Origin: Myxococcales bacterium
GTDB lineage: Bacteria > Myxococcota_A > Bradymonadia > UBA4248
Assembly (NCBI GenBank): GCA_004554395.1
Contig: SFMP01000020.1
Span: 1 to 13,676, forward strand
Direction of reading: 5' to 3'
Length of the DNA: 13,676 nt
The notes under the pieces are model-generated. The model did not search any database. It was not told where the DNA came from and saw nothing but the letters and a program-made list of their open reading frames with translations. Of the stretch, positions 1-5,690 are shown piece by piece (the stretch's first letter is position 1; each line of letters opens with the position of its first letter). The translations under genes were made by a program, and so were the position numbers.

Positions 1-1
1 C

Positions 2-97
2 CACCAGATGATCAGTCAAAAGCAAAACGACGACGATTCCGACACGGGGACCGCTTCGGTCTCAAAAGCCATTTTTTCGACTCATTACGAATTTTAA
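2..97 (+). CDS. Possible C-terminal end of an upstream gene (partial)
   Basis: Reading from base 2, a frame stays open for 31 codons and ends at TAA 95-97, which is 18 bases before the next start codon. The residues are polar and include a short Asp run (DDDSDTG), as is common in C-terminal tails. The spacing would suit an operon with the SSB gene. No domain is visible and the body of the gene lies outside the window. Another frame from base 1 is also open past base 150, but it is arginine-rich and overlaps the SSB gene, so it is less likely. The call rests on position and composition only. Confidence 0.35.
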   Translation, partial: HQMISQKQNDDDSDTGTASVSKAIFSTHYEF

Positions 98-115
98 TCA
101 AAACGAGAGGAAGCC

Positions 116-595
116 ATGAAAAAGAATCAAGATCAAAAAATCAACGAAACGAAATGTGAACAGCCAGCCGAAACGATCGTCGAGAAGAAGTCCGAAAAGA
201 AATCTCGCTCTACGGGATTCAACAAGACCATCATCATCGGACGGCTTGGACAAGACCCCGAGCTCAAATCGAGCCCAGATAAAGTCGATTTTGCCAATTT
301 TTCGATGTGCAACACGAGCATCGTCAATGGGAATGAATCGATTCAATGGCATCGGATTCGTGCATTTGGTCGTCAAGCTCAGTTATGTCACAAGTATTTA
401 CGCAAAGGGGATTTGTGCTGCGTCGAGGGGCGAATCGATATTCAAACCTACGAAAAAGACGGAGTGTCGGTCAAAACTCACGCCATCATCGCCGATCGCG
501 TCGTCTTCTTGAGCTCAAAACGCCGCGAACAAACGCCGAAATCGGACGAGAATGGAGGAAACGCCGAATTGAACAACGCCCACGACTCGGCATAG
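116..595 (+). CDS. ssb: Single-stranded DNA-binding protein (SSB family)
   Basis: A 159-residue OB-fold SSB that should coat single-stranded DNA during replication, repair or recombination. The start is fixed by a GAGAGGAAG ribosome site at 105-113. Residues 1-35 form a Lys/Glu-rich, probably disordered extension that most SSBs lack. The OB domain runs from about 36 to 135: FNKTIIIGRLGQDPEL, the DFANFSM strand, WHRIRAFG at 79-86 (the usual W-[HY]-x-[IV] site) and YLRKGDLCCVEGRI near 94-107. The C-tail (136-159) is short and polar and lacks the acidic DDDIPF-like tip through which bacterial SSBs recruit partner proteins. It may therefore be a secondary SSB rather than the housekeeping one. In many bacteria ssb lies within the rpsF-rpsR operon; here it is about 1.2 kb away on the opposite strand. 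Confidence 0.85.
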   Translation: MKKNQDQKINETKCEQPAETIVEKKSEKKSRSTGFNKTIIIGRLGQDPELKSSPDKVDFANFSMCNTSIVNGNESIQWHRIRAFGRQAQLCHKYLRKGDLCCVEGRIDIQTYEKDGVSVKTHAIIADRVVFLSSKRREQTPKSDENGGNAELNNAHDSA

Positions 596-710
596 CTAGA
601 TCCAGACGCCATTGGCCGTTCAATGGCTGATTGCGTCGTCCAATGATGGATTGCTCTGCGACACTTCGTGCAAATCGACGTTTATTCGACCAAACCGATG
701 AACAGAGCAC

Positions 711-737
711 AAAGCGAGCAAGGAGGCTCGCTTTCTT
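711..737 (+). terminator. Probable terminator after ssb
   Basis: A perfect 9-bp inverted repeat, AAAGCGAGC (711-719) and GCTCGCTTT (726-734), encloses a 6-base loop and is followed by a short T-rich stretch (TTTCTT). It lies between ssb and the Rpn-family gene. The weak T-tract lowers confidence in intrinsic termination. Confidence 0.5.
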
Positions 738-768
738 CGCAGGCAATGCGTTTCAAAGAGGAGGAAAT

Positions 769-1698
769 ATGCACGATAAAGATATGCGCGAAAAGCACTT
801 CTTTAATTACAACGACGTTTTTGCGACGTTTTGGAATGCACTCATTTTCAAAAGCTCAACGCCGGCAATCGATCCCGATTATCTCGAAGATGCACCGACT
901 GAATACGTCGACATTCCAAAACGAACGCCTTTTAATCGAATGCGCGATATTATGAAGTATTATCGCAATGACGCAGGCTTAAACCTCGCTTTGGTGGGGA
1001 TCGAAAACCAAACGGTCGAAGATCCGACGATGCTCGGGCGTGTAATATGCTACGATGGCCTTGCATATCAACGTCTCTTGGCGCAGACAAAGAATCGAGG
1101 AAAAATTGCACCCGTGTTTACAGCAGTCGTCTATTTTGGATATACTAAGCGATGGAGCGGACCGAGGCGATTGCGCGATATCGTCGATGTTCCTACGGCA
1201 TGGAAGAAGTTTTTTAACGATTATTCCGTCCCCATTATCGAATTAGCATGGCTCAAACCGAGAGAAATCGAATACCTTTCGGGCGATATGAAGTCGCTAG
1301 CGATATGCTTGAGAAAATTTCGATTAGGTGAATTAGATGACTGGCCCGATGATGAATTCACGCATATCGTCGAAGTCATCGATTTGCTCAAAGAAATCAC
1401 GGGGAACTCATGGTTTGACGATACGAAATGCGAATTTGCCACTAGCGGAAGGAGCGTGAAGATGTGCGAAATGTTCGATAAATACAATGCCAACCTCATT
1501 TCAAAAGGAAAGAAAGAAGGAAAGATAGAGGGCATCTCCATCGGAAAGAAAGAGGGCATCTCCATCGGGGAGAATCTGGAAAAAGAGAGCATTGCGAAAA
1601 AGCTGATGGCTATGGGCATGTCGATGGACGACATAGCTAAAGCGACGGGATTGTCGCTCGATAAACTTCGCCAGCTACACGATGCGGAAGGAGCGTAA
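769..1698 (+). CDS. Rpn family / PD-(D/E)XK nuclease family putative transposase
   Basis: A 309-residue protein resembling the Rpn (YhgA-like, recombination-promoting nuclease) family. The frame is open from 631, but the start at 769 follows AGAGGAGGAA (757-766) and gives the expected N-terminus (HFFNYNDVFATFWNALIF). Asp60 and GIENQ (Glu79, Gln81), followed by MLGRVICYDGLAYQ, fit the D...ExQ catalytic pattern of the family. A VYFGYTKRW segment near 122-129 corresponds to the usual second core block. The C-terminus is a Gly/Lys/Glu-rich helical tail with 8-residue repeats, then a small helix-turn-helix-like end (MSMDDIAKATGLSLDKLRQL), also usual for the family. Such proteins are single-gene elements linked to DNA cleavage and recombination. 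No terminal inverted repeats were seen. Part of the gene is duplicated just past its stop codon. Confidence 0.75.
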   Translation: MHDKDMREKHFFNYNDVFATFWNALIFKSSTPAIDPDYLEDAPTEYVDIPKRTPFNRMRDIMKYYRNDAGLNLALVGIENQTVEDPTMLGRVICYDGLAYQRLLAQTKNRGKIAPVFTAVVYFGYTKRWSGPRRLRDIVDVPTAWKKFFNDYSVPIIELAWLKPREIEYLSGDMKSLAICLRKFRLGELDDWPDDEFTHIVEVIDLLKEITGNSWFDDTKCEFATSGRSVKMCEMFDKYNANLISKGKKEGKIEGISIGKKEGISIGENLEKESIAKKLMAMGMSMDDIAKATGLSLDKLRQLHDAEGA

Positions 1699-1726
1699 AG
1701 ATGTGCGAAATGTTCGATAAATACAA
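1445..1726 (+). repeat. 43-bp direct repeat flanking the tail-coding segment
   Basis: Bases 1445-1487 and 1684-1726 are identical except for one position (G at 1457, A at 1696). The first copy is read in frame as GRSVKMCEMFDKY. The second is entered in a different frame, supplies the gene's TAA stop (with the A variant), and continues as an unused ATG-TGC-GAA-ATG stretch. The copies are 239 bp apart, not a multiple of three. Together they bracket the helical tail of the Rpn-family protein. Confidence 0.9.
1527..1568 (+). repeat. Short in-gene tandem repeat in the Rpn-family tail
   Basis: The 18-bp string AGAGGGCATCTCCATCGG occurs exactly at 1527-1544 and 1551-1568, a period of 24 bp or eight codons. 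It encodes the repeated GISIGKKE-type motif of the coiled tail. Changes in copy number would keep the reading frame. Confidence 0.85.
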
Positions 1727-1756
1727 AAAAAGCCGTTACACGTAAGTGTAACGGCT
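1725..1756 (-). terminator. Rho-independent terminator of rpsF-rplI
   Basis: A perfect 11-bp stem, AGCCGTTACAC (1731-1741) and GTGTAACGGCT (1746-1756), has a 4-base loop. On the minus strand it is followed by seven T residues (1731-1725). It lies 22 bases beyond the rplI stop. The + strand lacks a T-tract, so it acts chiefly for the leftward operon. Confidence 0.9.
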
Positions 1757-1778
1757 TGAAATACGCTATCGAACCAAT

Positions 1779-2222
1779 TTATTCGGCAACGACGACGACT
1801 TTCACCGTGGCGATGACGTCGTGAACGAGTTTAACGGCAACTTCGTGCTCGCCCAATTCGCGAATCGGTTGCATATCGATTTTGCGTTTATCGACGACGA
1901 TATCCATCGCAGCCAAGGCATCGGCAACGTCGCGGTTCGTGACCGAACCATGGATACGCGTGTCGTCTTTGACGCCAGCGCGAACCAATTTGACAACTGT
2001 GCCATCGACTTTGACCTTGAGATCTTCGGCCTCTTTGTGCAATTTGGCTTTTTTGTGCTCGATCATCGCTTTTTGATGAGCAAATGCTTTAGCACGCTCT
2101 TCGGTGGCGAGTTCGGCAAGACCTTGAGGAATCAAATAATTGCGACCATAACCGTCAGAAACCTTGACGATATCACCCATGTTGCCAACGTGAGCAACGT
2201 CTTCTTTTAGAATTACGCGCAT
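1779..2222 (-). CDS. rplI: 50S ribosomal protein L9
   Basis: A 147-residue bL9, which binds 23S rRNA domain V at the base of the L1 stalk and reaches across the ribosome surface to limit frameshifting. The N-domain begins MRVILKEDVAHVG and carries the family signature VSDGYGRNYLIPQG (21-34). A Lys/Glu-rich connecting helix spans about 41-75 and the C-terminal domain about 76-147, so the length is normal. The start follows AGGAG (complement of 2231-2235). Only 14 bases separate it from the rpsF stop, so the two genes are co-transcribed. The rpsR gene that often sits between them is absent here and lies in a separate operon at 3769-4044. Confidence 0.97.
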   Translation of the reverse strand: MRVILKEDVAHVGNMGDIVKVSDGYGRNYLIPQGLAELATEERAKAFAHQKAMIEHKKAKLHKEAEDLKVKVDGTVVKLVRAGVKDDTRIHGSVTNRDVADALAAMDIVVDKRKIDMQPIRELGEHEVAVKLVHDVIATVKVVVVAE

Positions 2223-2236
2223 TGCTGAATCTCCTA

Positions 2237-2680
2237 TTATTCGTCGTCAACGAGTTCGTCGAGGTCTTCGTCGTCAATTTCAACGCCCGAGTAATCGGCC
2301 GTATCTTTCGGCGCACAACTACCTTCATTCACAGCTTCAGCTTTGCGCTTCTCGACATCGACATCGTCGCCGAGTTTCACCGTCATGTACTTGATGACAG
2401 GCTCGAGAATGCGCAAATTGCGTTCGATTTCCGCCACCATGTCGTTGAAACCGAGATAACGGAAGTAATAATAAATTCCGTATGCGCTCTTCTGGATTTT
2501 ATAGGCGAGTTTGCGTTTGCCCCATTCTTCTTGCATGAGGAGGTGACCATCGAGCTTTTCGATGATTCCCGTCAAACGGTTGAGGACTTTCGCTCGTTCA
2601 TCGTCGAGAACGTCGGAGCGAAGAATGAATACTGTCTCGTATTCACGGACTGTTTTGGGATGTTGTACGAGTAAGGCCAT
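2237..2680 (-). CDS. rpsF: 30S ribosomal protein S6
   Basis: A 147-residue bS6, which forms a heterodimer with S18 on the 30S platform. The core has YETVFILRSD (14-23), the helix DDERAKVLNRLTGIIEKLDG, the strongly conserved EEWGKRKLAYKIQK (51-64), YYYFRYLGF, and IERNLRILEPVIKYMTVKL (85-103). The C-terminal extension (about 104-147) is acidic and ends DDEDLDELVDDE, like the variable acidic tail of many S6 proteins. GGGAG lies just ahead of the ATG. It is the first gene of the rpsF-rplI operon, with a promoter and a structured leader upstream (2711-2792). Confidence 0.97.
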   Translation of the reverse strand: MALLVQHPKTVREYETVFILRSDVLDDERAKVLNRLTGIIEKLDGHLLMQEEWGKRKLAYKIQKSAYGIYYYFRYLGFNDMVAEIERNLRILEPVIKYMTVKLGDDVDVEKRKAEAVNEGSCAPKDTADYSGVEIDDEDLDELVDDE

Positions 2681-2710
2681 TATGCTCTCCCTATGGTACT
2701 GATTCGGCTG

Positions 2711-2745
2711 CCCGGGTGGCCCAATTTCACCTGAAATTGCCCGAG
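2711..2745 (-). promoter_or_regulatory. Leader hairpin of rpsF, candidate S6:S18 autoregulatory element
   Basis: Read on the minus strand, CTCGGG (2745-2740) pairs with CCCGGG (2716-2711), allowing one G-U pair. It stacks directly on a 7-bp hairpin, CAATTTC-AGGT-GAAATTG (2739-2722). A 5-base GGCCA bulge (2721-2717) is left on the 3' side. The known S6:S18 mRNA motif is a stem plus hairpin flanking a bulge that presents CCG, so the architecture fits. The bulge here reads GGCCA with CCG only at the stem edge, so the match is incomplete. The element lies 31 nt upstream of the rpsF start. A CTCCTTGCTCCT stretch just ahead could pair with the ribosome site. Confidence 0.5.
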
Positions 2746-2763
2746 GAGCAAGGAGCGATGCGC

Positions 2764-2792
2764 CTTATACGCATACTCTCTAGACGACGCAA
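2764..2792 (-). promoter_or_regulatory. Sigma70-type promoter of rpsF-rplI
   Basis: On the minus strand TTGCGT (2792-2787), a 17-base spacer and TATAAG (2769-2764) are followed by a GC-rich discriminator (GCGC). The expected transcript start near 2757 gives a leader of about 75 nt containing the hairpin. The rpsR operon promoter has the same TATAAGG(G)CGC form, as expected for growth-rate-controlled ribosomal promoters. A weaker alternative, TTGACT (2861-2856) with AATAAC, lies further upstream. Confidence 0.6.
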
Positions 2793-2895
2793 GTTCTTTT
2801 TACACTTTTACATATTATTGCATAACAATATCGTTATTTGCAAATGTAGCAAATTAGTCAAATTGTATCATCTCAAAAATGCGCATTCTTTCGAC

Positions 2896-2921
2896 AAAAA
2901 AACCCGCCAAGCTATGGCGGG
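2896..2921 (-). terminator. Rho-independent terminator of the YrdC-like gene
   Basis: A 7-bp stem, CCCGCCA (2903-2909) and TGGCGGG (2915-2921), has a 5-base loop and is followed on the minus strand by seven T residues (2902-2896). It lies 21 bases past the stop codon of the gene at 2943-3590. Confidence 0.88.
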
Positions 2922-2942
2922 ATGGTGGTCGACTAGAATGCG

Positions 2943-3590
2943 TTATTCGTTAGCCAGAAGCGCTTCGATTTTTGCCTCCGAAATCGATCCAATGCGCTTG
3001 ATAATGGGTTCGCCATCGGCAAAATCGATAACGGTCGATGGCAAGCTCTGCGGGATATCTCCTGCAGTGACAAAAATGCTCACGTGCGAAATGAAATTCT
3101 TCTGGATCATCGCTGGCGACGAAGCCCCATTTTTTCGCTCGCGATTTGCACTCGAGACGAGCAGAGGACGATCGAACTCTCTCAAGAGGCGCAAAAGCCA
3201 TGGTTCAGATGGCACGCGAACGCCGATCTTGCCACCCGATTTCGTGAGATGTTTGAGGATCGGCGTCGGGATGGTTTCCTCGTTCGGCGAAAATCGAATC
3301 GTCAATTCGCCGGGCCACAATGCCTTGGCGAGTACTTTTGCCTTCGAAGGAATATGAGTCGCCACGGTTTTGAGAGCGTCGTAGTTCGGGATAAAGACGA
3401 GGGATGGGGCTTTCGCCGTGCGATGTTTCGAAAACAAAAGGGCATTTACGGCTTTGGGATTGGTCAAGTCTGCCAAAATTCGATAGCTCGAACGACACGG
3501 AAGGCATACGATTCCCCCCGATTCCAAGCAACTTCGCACGTTGACAAACTCTGTTCCTCGCATCAATTCTTGTAGTTCGATTGTTCGCAT
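2943..3590 (-). CDS. YrdC/Sua5 (TsaC-like) domain protein, divergent
   Basis: A 215-residue single-domain protein of the family that makes threonylcarbamoyl-AMP from threonine, bicarbonate and ATP for the t6A37 modification of tRNAs. The start follows AGGAG (complement of 3596-3600). Family features: GGIVCLP (25-31), the KxR pair at Lys55/Arg57 with Pro62, LWPGELTIRF (91-100), GVRVPSEP (123-130), the SxN motif SSAN with Ser147/Asn149, and STVIDF with GEPIIKRIGSIS near the end. The usual PT(D/E)T-x-YGL motif reads PCRSSYRIL (31-39): Tyr36 is kept, but the Thr and acidic residues and the Gly are lost. Most of the active-site signature remains, so activity is possible but altered specificity or a paralogous role cannot be excluded. 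It is a monocistronic gene between two ribosomal operons. Confidence 0.78.
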   Translation of the reverse strand: MRTIELQELMRGTEFVNVRSCLESGGIVCLPCRSSYRILADLTNPKAVNALLFSKHRTAKAPSLVFIPNYDALKTVATHIPSKAKVLAKALWPGELTIRFSPNEETIPTPILKHLTKSGGKIGVRVPSEPWLLRLLREFDRPLLVSSANRERKNGASSPAMIQKNFISHVSIFVTAGDIPQSLPSTVIDFADGEPIIKRIGSISEAKIEALLANE

Positions 3591-3636
3591 GTTGTCTCCT
3601 TATTGCATGAGTAGAACGCCAACCGAGACGCTAATG

Positions 3637-3665
3637 ACTATAAATCAAATTCGTGCTTTGCTAAA
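3637..3665 (-). promoter_or_regulatory. Possible promoter of the YrdC-like gene
   Basis: On the minus strand TTTAGC (3665-3660), a 17-base spacer and TATAGT (3642-3637) lie about 47 bases ahead of the start codon. The -10 box is good (5 of 6) and the -35 is poor (3 of 6). Confidence 0.3.
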
Positions 3666-3693
3666 ACGATATTTGGCATCGCGCGAAGCAAAT

Positions 3694-3734
3694 AAAAAAA
3701 AGCCGCTCGATCTATATCGGAAACGAGCGGCTTT
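3694..3734 (-). terminator. Rho-independent terminator of the zinc-ribbon/rpsR operon
   Basis: An 11-bp stem, AAAGCCGCTCG (3699-3709) and CGAGCGGCTTT (3724-3734), has a 14-base loop. On the minus strand it is followed by a run of eight T residues (3701-3694, partly within the stem). It lies 35 bases after the rpsR stop. Confidence 0.85.
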
Positions 3735-3768
3735 CGCATTTAATGCAAACTAATGCACCACTAACCGA

Positions 3769-4044
3769 TTAATCTTCGGCTTGATAGGGCAAAAGGGCGA
3801 TGTGACGGGCACGTTTAATCGCGCGAGCGAGTTTGCGTTGGAAACGTGCAGAAACGCCCGTGATGCGCGAAGGCAAAATTTTGCCACGCGGGGAGAGGAA
3901 GCGCTTGAGCAATTGAACGTCTTTGTAATCGATCGTGAGCGCAGCATCCGACTTGAAGGGGCATGCTTTGCGCTTGGCGCGACGGAAACCGCCACGAACT
4001 GATGTCTTCTGCTCTGCTACATTTGTCGTCGTATTCGTATCCAT
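3769..4044 (-). CDS. rpsR: 30S ribosomal protein S18
   Basis: A 91-residue bS18, partner of S6 on the 30S platform. After a short Thr/Asn-rich lead come GGFRRAKRKACPFKSD (18-33, the conserved CPF block), IDYKDVQLLKRFLSPRGKILPSRITG (38-63, the family signature) and ARFQRKLARAIKRARHIALLPY (66-87). Length is typical. The start follows AGGGGGAA (complement of 4048-4055). It lies 17 bases after the small zinc-ribbon gene and shares its promoter. Its separation from rpsF and rplI (about 1.1 kb away, with an unrelated gene between) is unusual, because S6 and S18 are normally made from one mRNA. Confidence 0.97.
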   Translation of the reverse strand: MDTNTTTNVAEQKTSVRGGFRRAKRKACPFKSDAALTIDYKDVQLLKRFLSPRGKILPSRITGVSARFQRKLARAIKRARHIALLPYQAED

Positions 4045-4061
4045 TGATTCCCCCTAGCGGA

Positions 4062-4250
4062 TTAAATTTTCGTTGAAACTTCGCAATTGCATTTTGGGCA
4101 AACCCAAAACATTCCGCTTGGTTTGGAATGTCTTACCATCTTGATGATGCCCATCTCGGATTCCGTACCTTTTGCCATGCAGGCAGGGCATTTCTTCTTG
4201 TAGACGACTTTCTTCGTCGTCGAAATCTTTGCAGGTCGCTTTGCAGCCAT
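4062..4250 (-). CDS. Small zinc-ribbon protein upstream of rpsR (possible L33-like ribosomal protein)
   Basis: A basic 62-residue protein, MAAKRPAKISTTKK followed by KKKCPAC (about 17-23) and VCPKC (about 48-52). The two CxxC knuckles are 24 residues apart and should bind one zinc ion. The frame is open up to 4346, but the start at 4250 follows AAGGAAT (complement of 4257-4263) and gives a typical basic ribosomal-type N-terminus. The operon with rpsR and the shared ribosomal promoter suggest a ribosomal role, and bL33 (rpmG) has this size and knuckle spacing. I do not see the L33 core (Y-x-T-x-K-N-x-R). The stretch GIIKMVRHSKPSGMFWVCPKC also resembles topoisomerase- or TFIIS-type zinc ribbons. 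The gene is real; its identity is open. Confidence 0.7.
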   Translation of the reverse strand: MAAKRPAKISTTKKVVYKKKCPACMAKGTESEMGIIKMVRHSKPSGMFWVCPKCNCEVSTKI

Positions 4251-4295
4251 TTTCGCATTCCTTAAAATCCGGCAGTCAGCCCCATATTGCGGACA

Positions 4296-4339
4296 TTCAG
4301 ACACCCATCTGAACTGTTGAGAAACCGCCCGGTAACAGT
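4296..4339 (-). promoter_or_regulatory. Structured leader of the zinc-ribbon/rpsR operon
   Basis: On the minus strand ACTGTT (4339-4334) pairs with AACAGT (4318-4313). The arms enclose a GC-rich hairpin ACCGGGCGGT (4333-4324) and leave a TTCTC bulge on the 3' side. A second hairpin, TTCAGA-TGGGTG-TCTGAA (4313-4296), follows at once. The first element has the same layout as the rpsF leader hairpin: a 6-bp outer stem, an inner hairpin and a 5-base 3' bulge. It lies 46-89 bases ahead of the first gene. A role in autoregulation is inferred. Confidence 0.45.
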
Positions 4340-4360
4340 CTCCCAAATTGAGGCGGCGCC

Positions 4361-4389
4361 CTTATAACGAAACGACAAAACGGCGTCAA
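4361..4389 (-). promoter_or_regulatory. Strong sigma70-type promoter of the zinc-ribbon/rpsR operon
   Basis: On the minus strand TTGACG (4389-4384), exactly 17 bases, then TATAAG (4366-4361), each five of six to consensus, with a GGCGCC discriminator. Transcription should start near 4354, giving a leader of roughly 100 nt before the ATG at 4250. Confidence 0.8.
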
Positions 4390-4545
4390 TCGATTATTCG
4401 ATCTCCGGTGCTTTATTCCTTTATCTCTACGATCGCGACTCCGCTCTTCGTCAATCATGCCCAGTTCCCATGAGAATCCACTTCTTCGAGTCTTGCGTAC
4501 TGGATCTCCATGGATTCGCCGATAATCTGGGCGATTTCTGGTGCG

Positions 4546-5631
4546 CTATATTTCTCGCGTTTGCGCCGCAAGCATTTGTGCACATAACCCGAGCATGGCT
4601 CGTGCGCGGCGCGCGCTGTGTTCGGCATGGCCGATTTCTGGGTCAAATCCAAAATAATCTTCGCAAAGCGCATCGCGAGCAAAGCGCATCGCGAGCTCGA
4701 GCGCAATATATGCTGGCGAAAACGCGAGCATTGAGCGCTCTTCGCGATCGAGACAATGCGACGATTCTTCGTATTCTCCAAGTGCCTCGCGAGCAAATTC
4801 CGAATTATATTCTGGTTCCTCGTCTTCTTTTCGAGGATTACACCACGATCGAATCGCATCCCCCACGTCGTAACAGACGAGTGACCGAGCCATCGTGTCG
4901 AGATCGATGACGCCCGTTATCGAACAATATTCTATTTCTTTTACTTCTGAAAACAGGAAATTCGATATTTTTGGGTCGCCGTGGATAATTCTTCGAGTTC
5001 GACCGTTGCAAATGTCGTCGATGGGGATCGATTTTTCGCATCTCTCCATCGCATCTCGCAAAGCCTCGATTTCTGTGCCATATCGATGTTCGCGCTTCGT
5101 CGCCAAAGCATCGGCTAGAGCGCGTTTGTGTCGATAAAAATCGTGCACCGCTGGGCGCGTATGAACGAATCGATGCGAAACGCCATCGAGTGCCGTGTGA
5201 AATGCCGCTAACATCTGCGCTAGTGCGCGTATTTTGGCGATATCGTCGACGCGGGCATGCGCGACGCCTGTGAGTTTCGTCATGATGCGATAATTCCCCG
5301 CGGCAAGGCCGTAGTCTTTGCCCTCGATCGCATATTGCCCCGTTTTGCTACGACATAGCTGTGGCACGGGAATGCCTTTGCTCTGCAGCAGTGGCACGAG
5401 AGCGGCGATATCGTCGTTGACGCCTGCCCCAAATATCGGATTGACGCGTTGGACGATCCAAATGCCATCGCCGTCGTATGTATCGTTGATGAGACCGCCC
5501 GAACACTTTTCGAAACGACGACATGCCGGAAGTCCAAAGCCTTCGACGACGAGGCGATTGAGCCCCACAAATAGCGGATCTTCCGACTCGCTTGGCATCA
5601 GGGCTCCGACGAGATCGGTAATCATTGGCAT
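4546..5631 (-). CDS. Phosphotransferase (APH fold), N-acetylhexosamine kinase-like
   Basis: A 361-residue aminoglycoside-phosphotransferase-fold kinase, closest in pattern to N-acetylhexosamine 1-kinase (NahK/LnpB), which phosphorylates sugars at C1. Visible parts: a glycine-rich loop SGGLINDTY (44-52), strand WIVQRVN (58-64), RIIHGDPKISNFLF with catalytic Asp219 and Asn224, metal-binding GVIDLDT with Asp243, then YDVGDAIRSWCNP (254-266). The late ALELAMRF motif (310-317) is characteristic of NahK-like kinases. The frame extends to an ATG at 5703, but AGGAG (complement of 5640-5644) sits eight bases before the ATG at 5631, which is preferred. No sugar-metabolism neighbour is present, so the substrate is not known. 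It is monocistronic and convergent to nothing nearby. Confidence 0.8.
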   Translation of the reverse strand: MPMITDLVGALMPSESEDPLFVGLNRLVVEGFGLPACRRFEKCSGGLINDTYDGDGIWIVQRVNPIFGAGVNDDIAALVPLLQSKGIPVPQLCRSKTGQYAIEGKDYGLAAGNYRIMTKLTGVAHARVDDIAKIRALAQMLAAFHTALDGVSHRFVHTRPAVHDFYRHKRALADALATKREHRYGTEIEALRDAMERCEKSIPIDDICNGRTRRIIHGDPKISNFLFSEVKEIEYCSITGVIDLDTMARSLVCYDVGDAIRSWCNPRKEDEEPEYNSEFAREALGEYEESSHCLDREERSMLAFSPAYIALELAMRFARDALCEDYFGFDPEIGHAEHSARRARAMLGLCAQMLAAQTREI

Positions 5632-5690
5632 CGTTTGTTCTCCTATTTTCAGTGCATGGCTATAACCATATAATATAGTAAGTTCATAAT

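Noticed and set aside
631..768. Longer N-terminus of the Rpn-family protein from the ATG at 631
   Set aside because: It would run through the ssb terminator hairpin, has no ribosome site, and is Arg-rich without family similarity. AGAGGAGGAA precedes the ATG at 769.
1779..2674. Long plus-strand frames opposite rplI and rpsF
   Set aside because: They are antisense shadows of clear ribosomal protein genes.
2833..2861. TTGACT/AATAAC as the main rpsF promoter
   Set aside because: The pair at 2792-2764 has a better -10 (TATAAG), a 17-base spacer, and matches the rpsR operon promoter and discriminator. The upstream pair may be minor.
3541..3753. Short plus-strand frame between the YrdC-like gene and rpsR
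   Set aside because: It overlaps the N-terminus of the YrdC-like gene and the terminator hairpin, and has no family resemblance.
4251..4346. Start of the zinc-ribbon protein at 4346
   Set aside because: It would translate the structured leader just after the promoter. The ATG at 4250 has a ribosome site and gives a basic ribosomal-type N-terminus.
4455..4859. A minus-strand frame ending in a protein-like stretch (EIAQIIGESMEIQYARLEEVD)
   Set aside because: It overlaps the kinase C-terminus in another frame. The kinase ends naturally at 4546, so a frameshifted extension is not needed, although the last 35 codons look somewhat protein-like.
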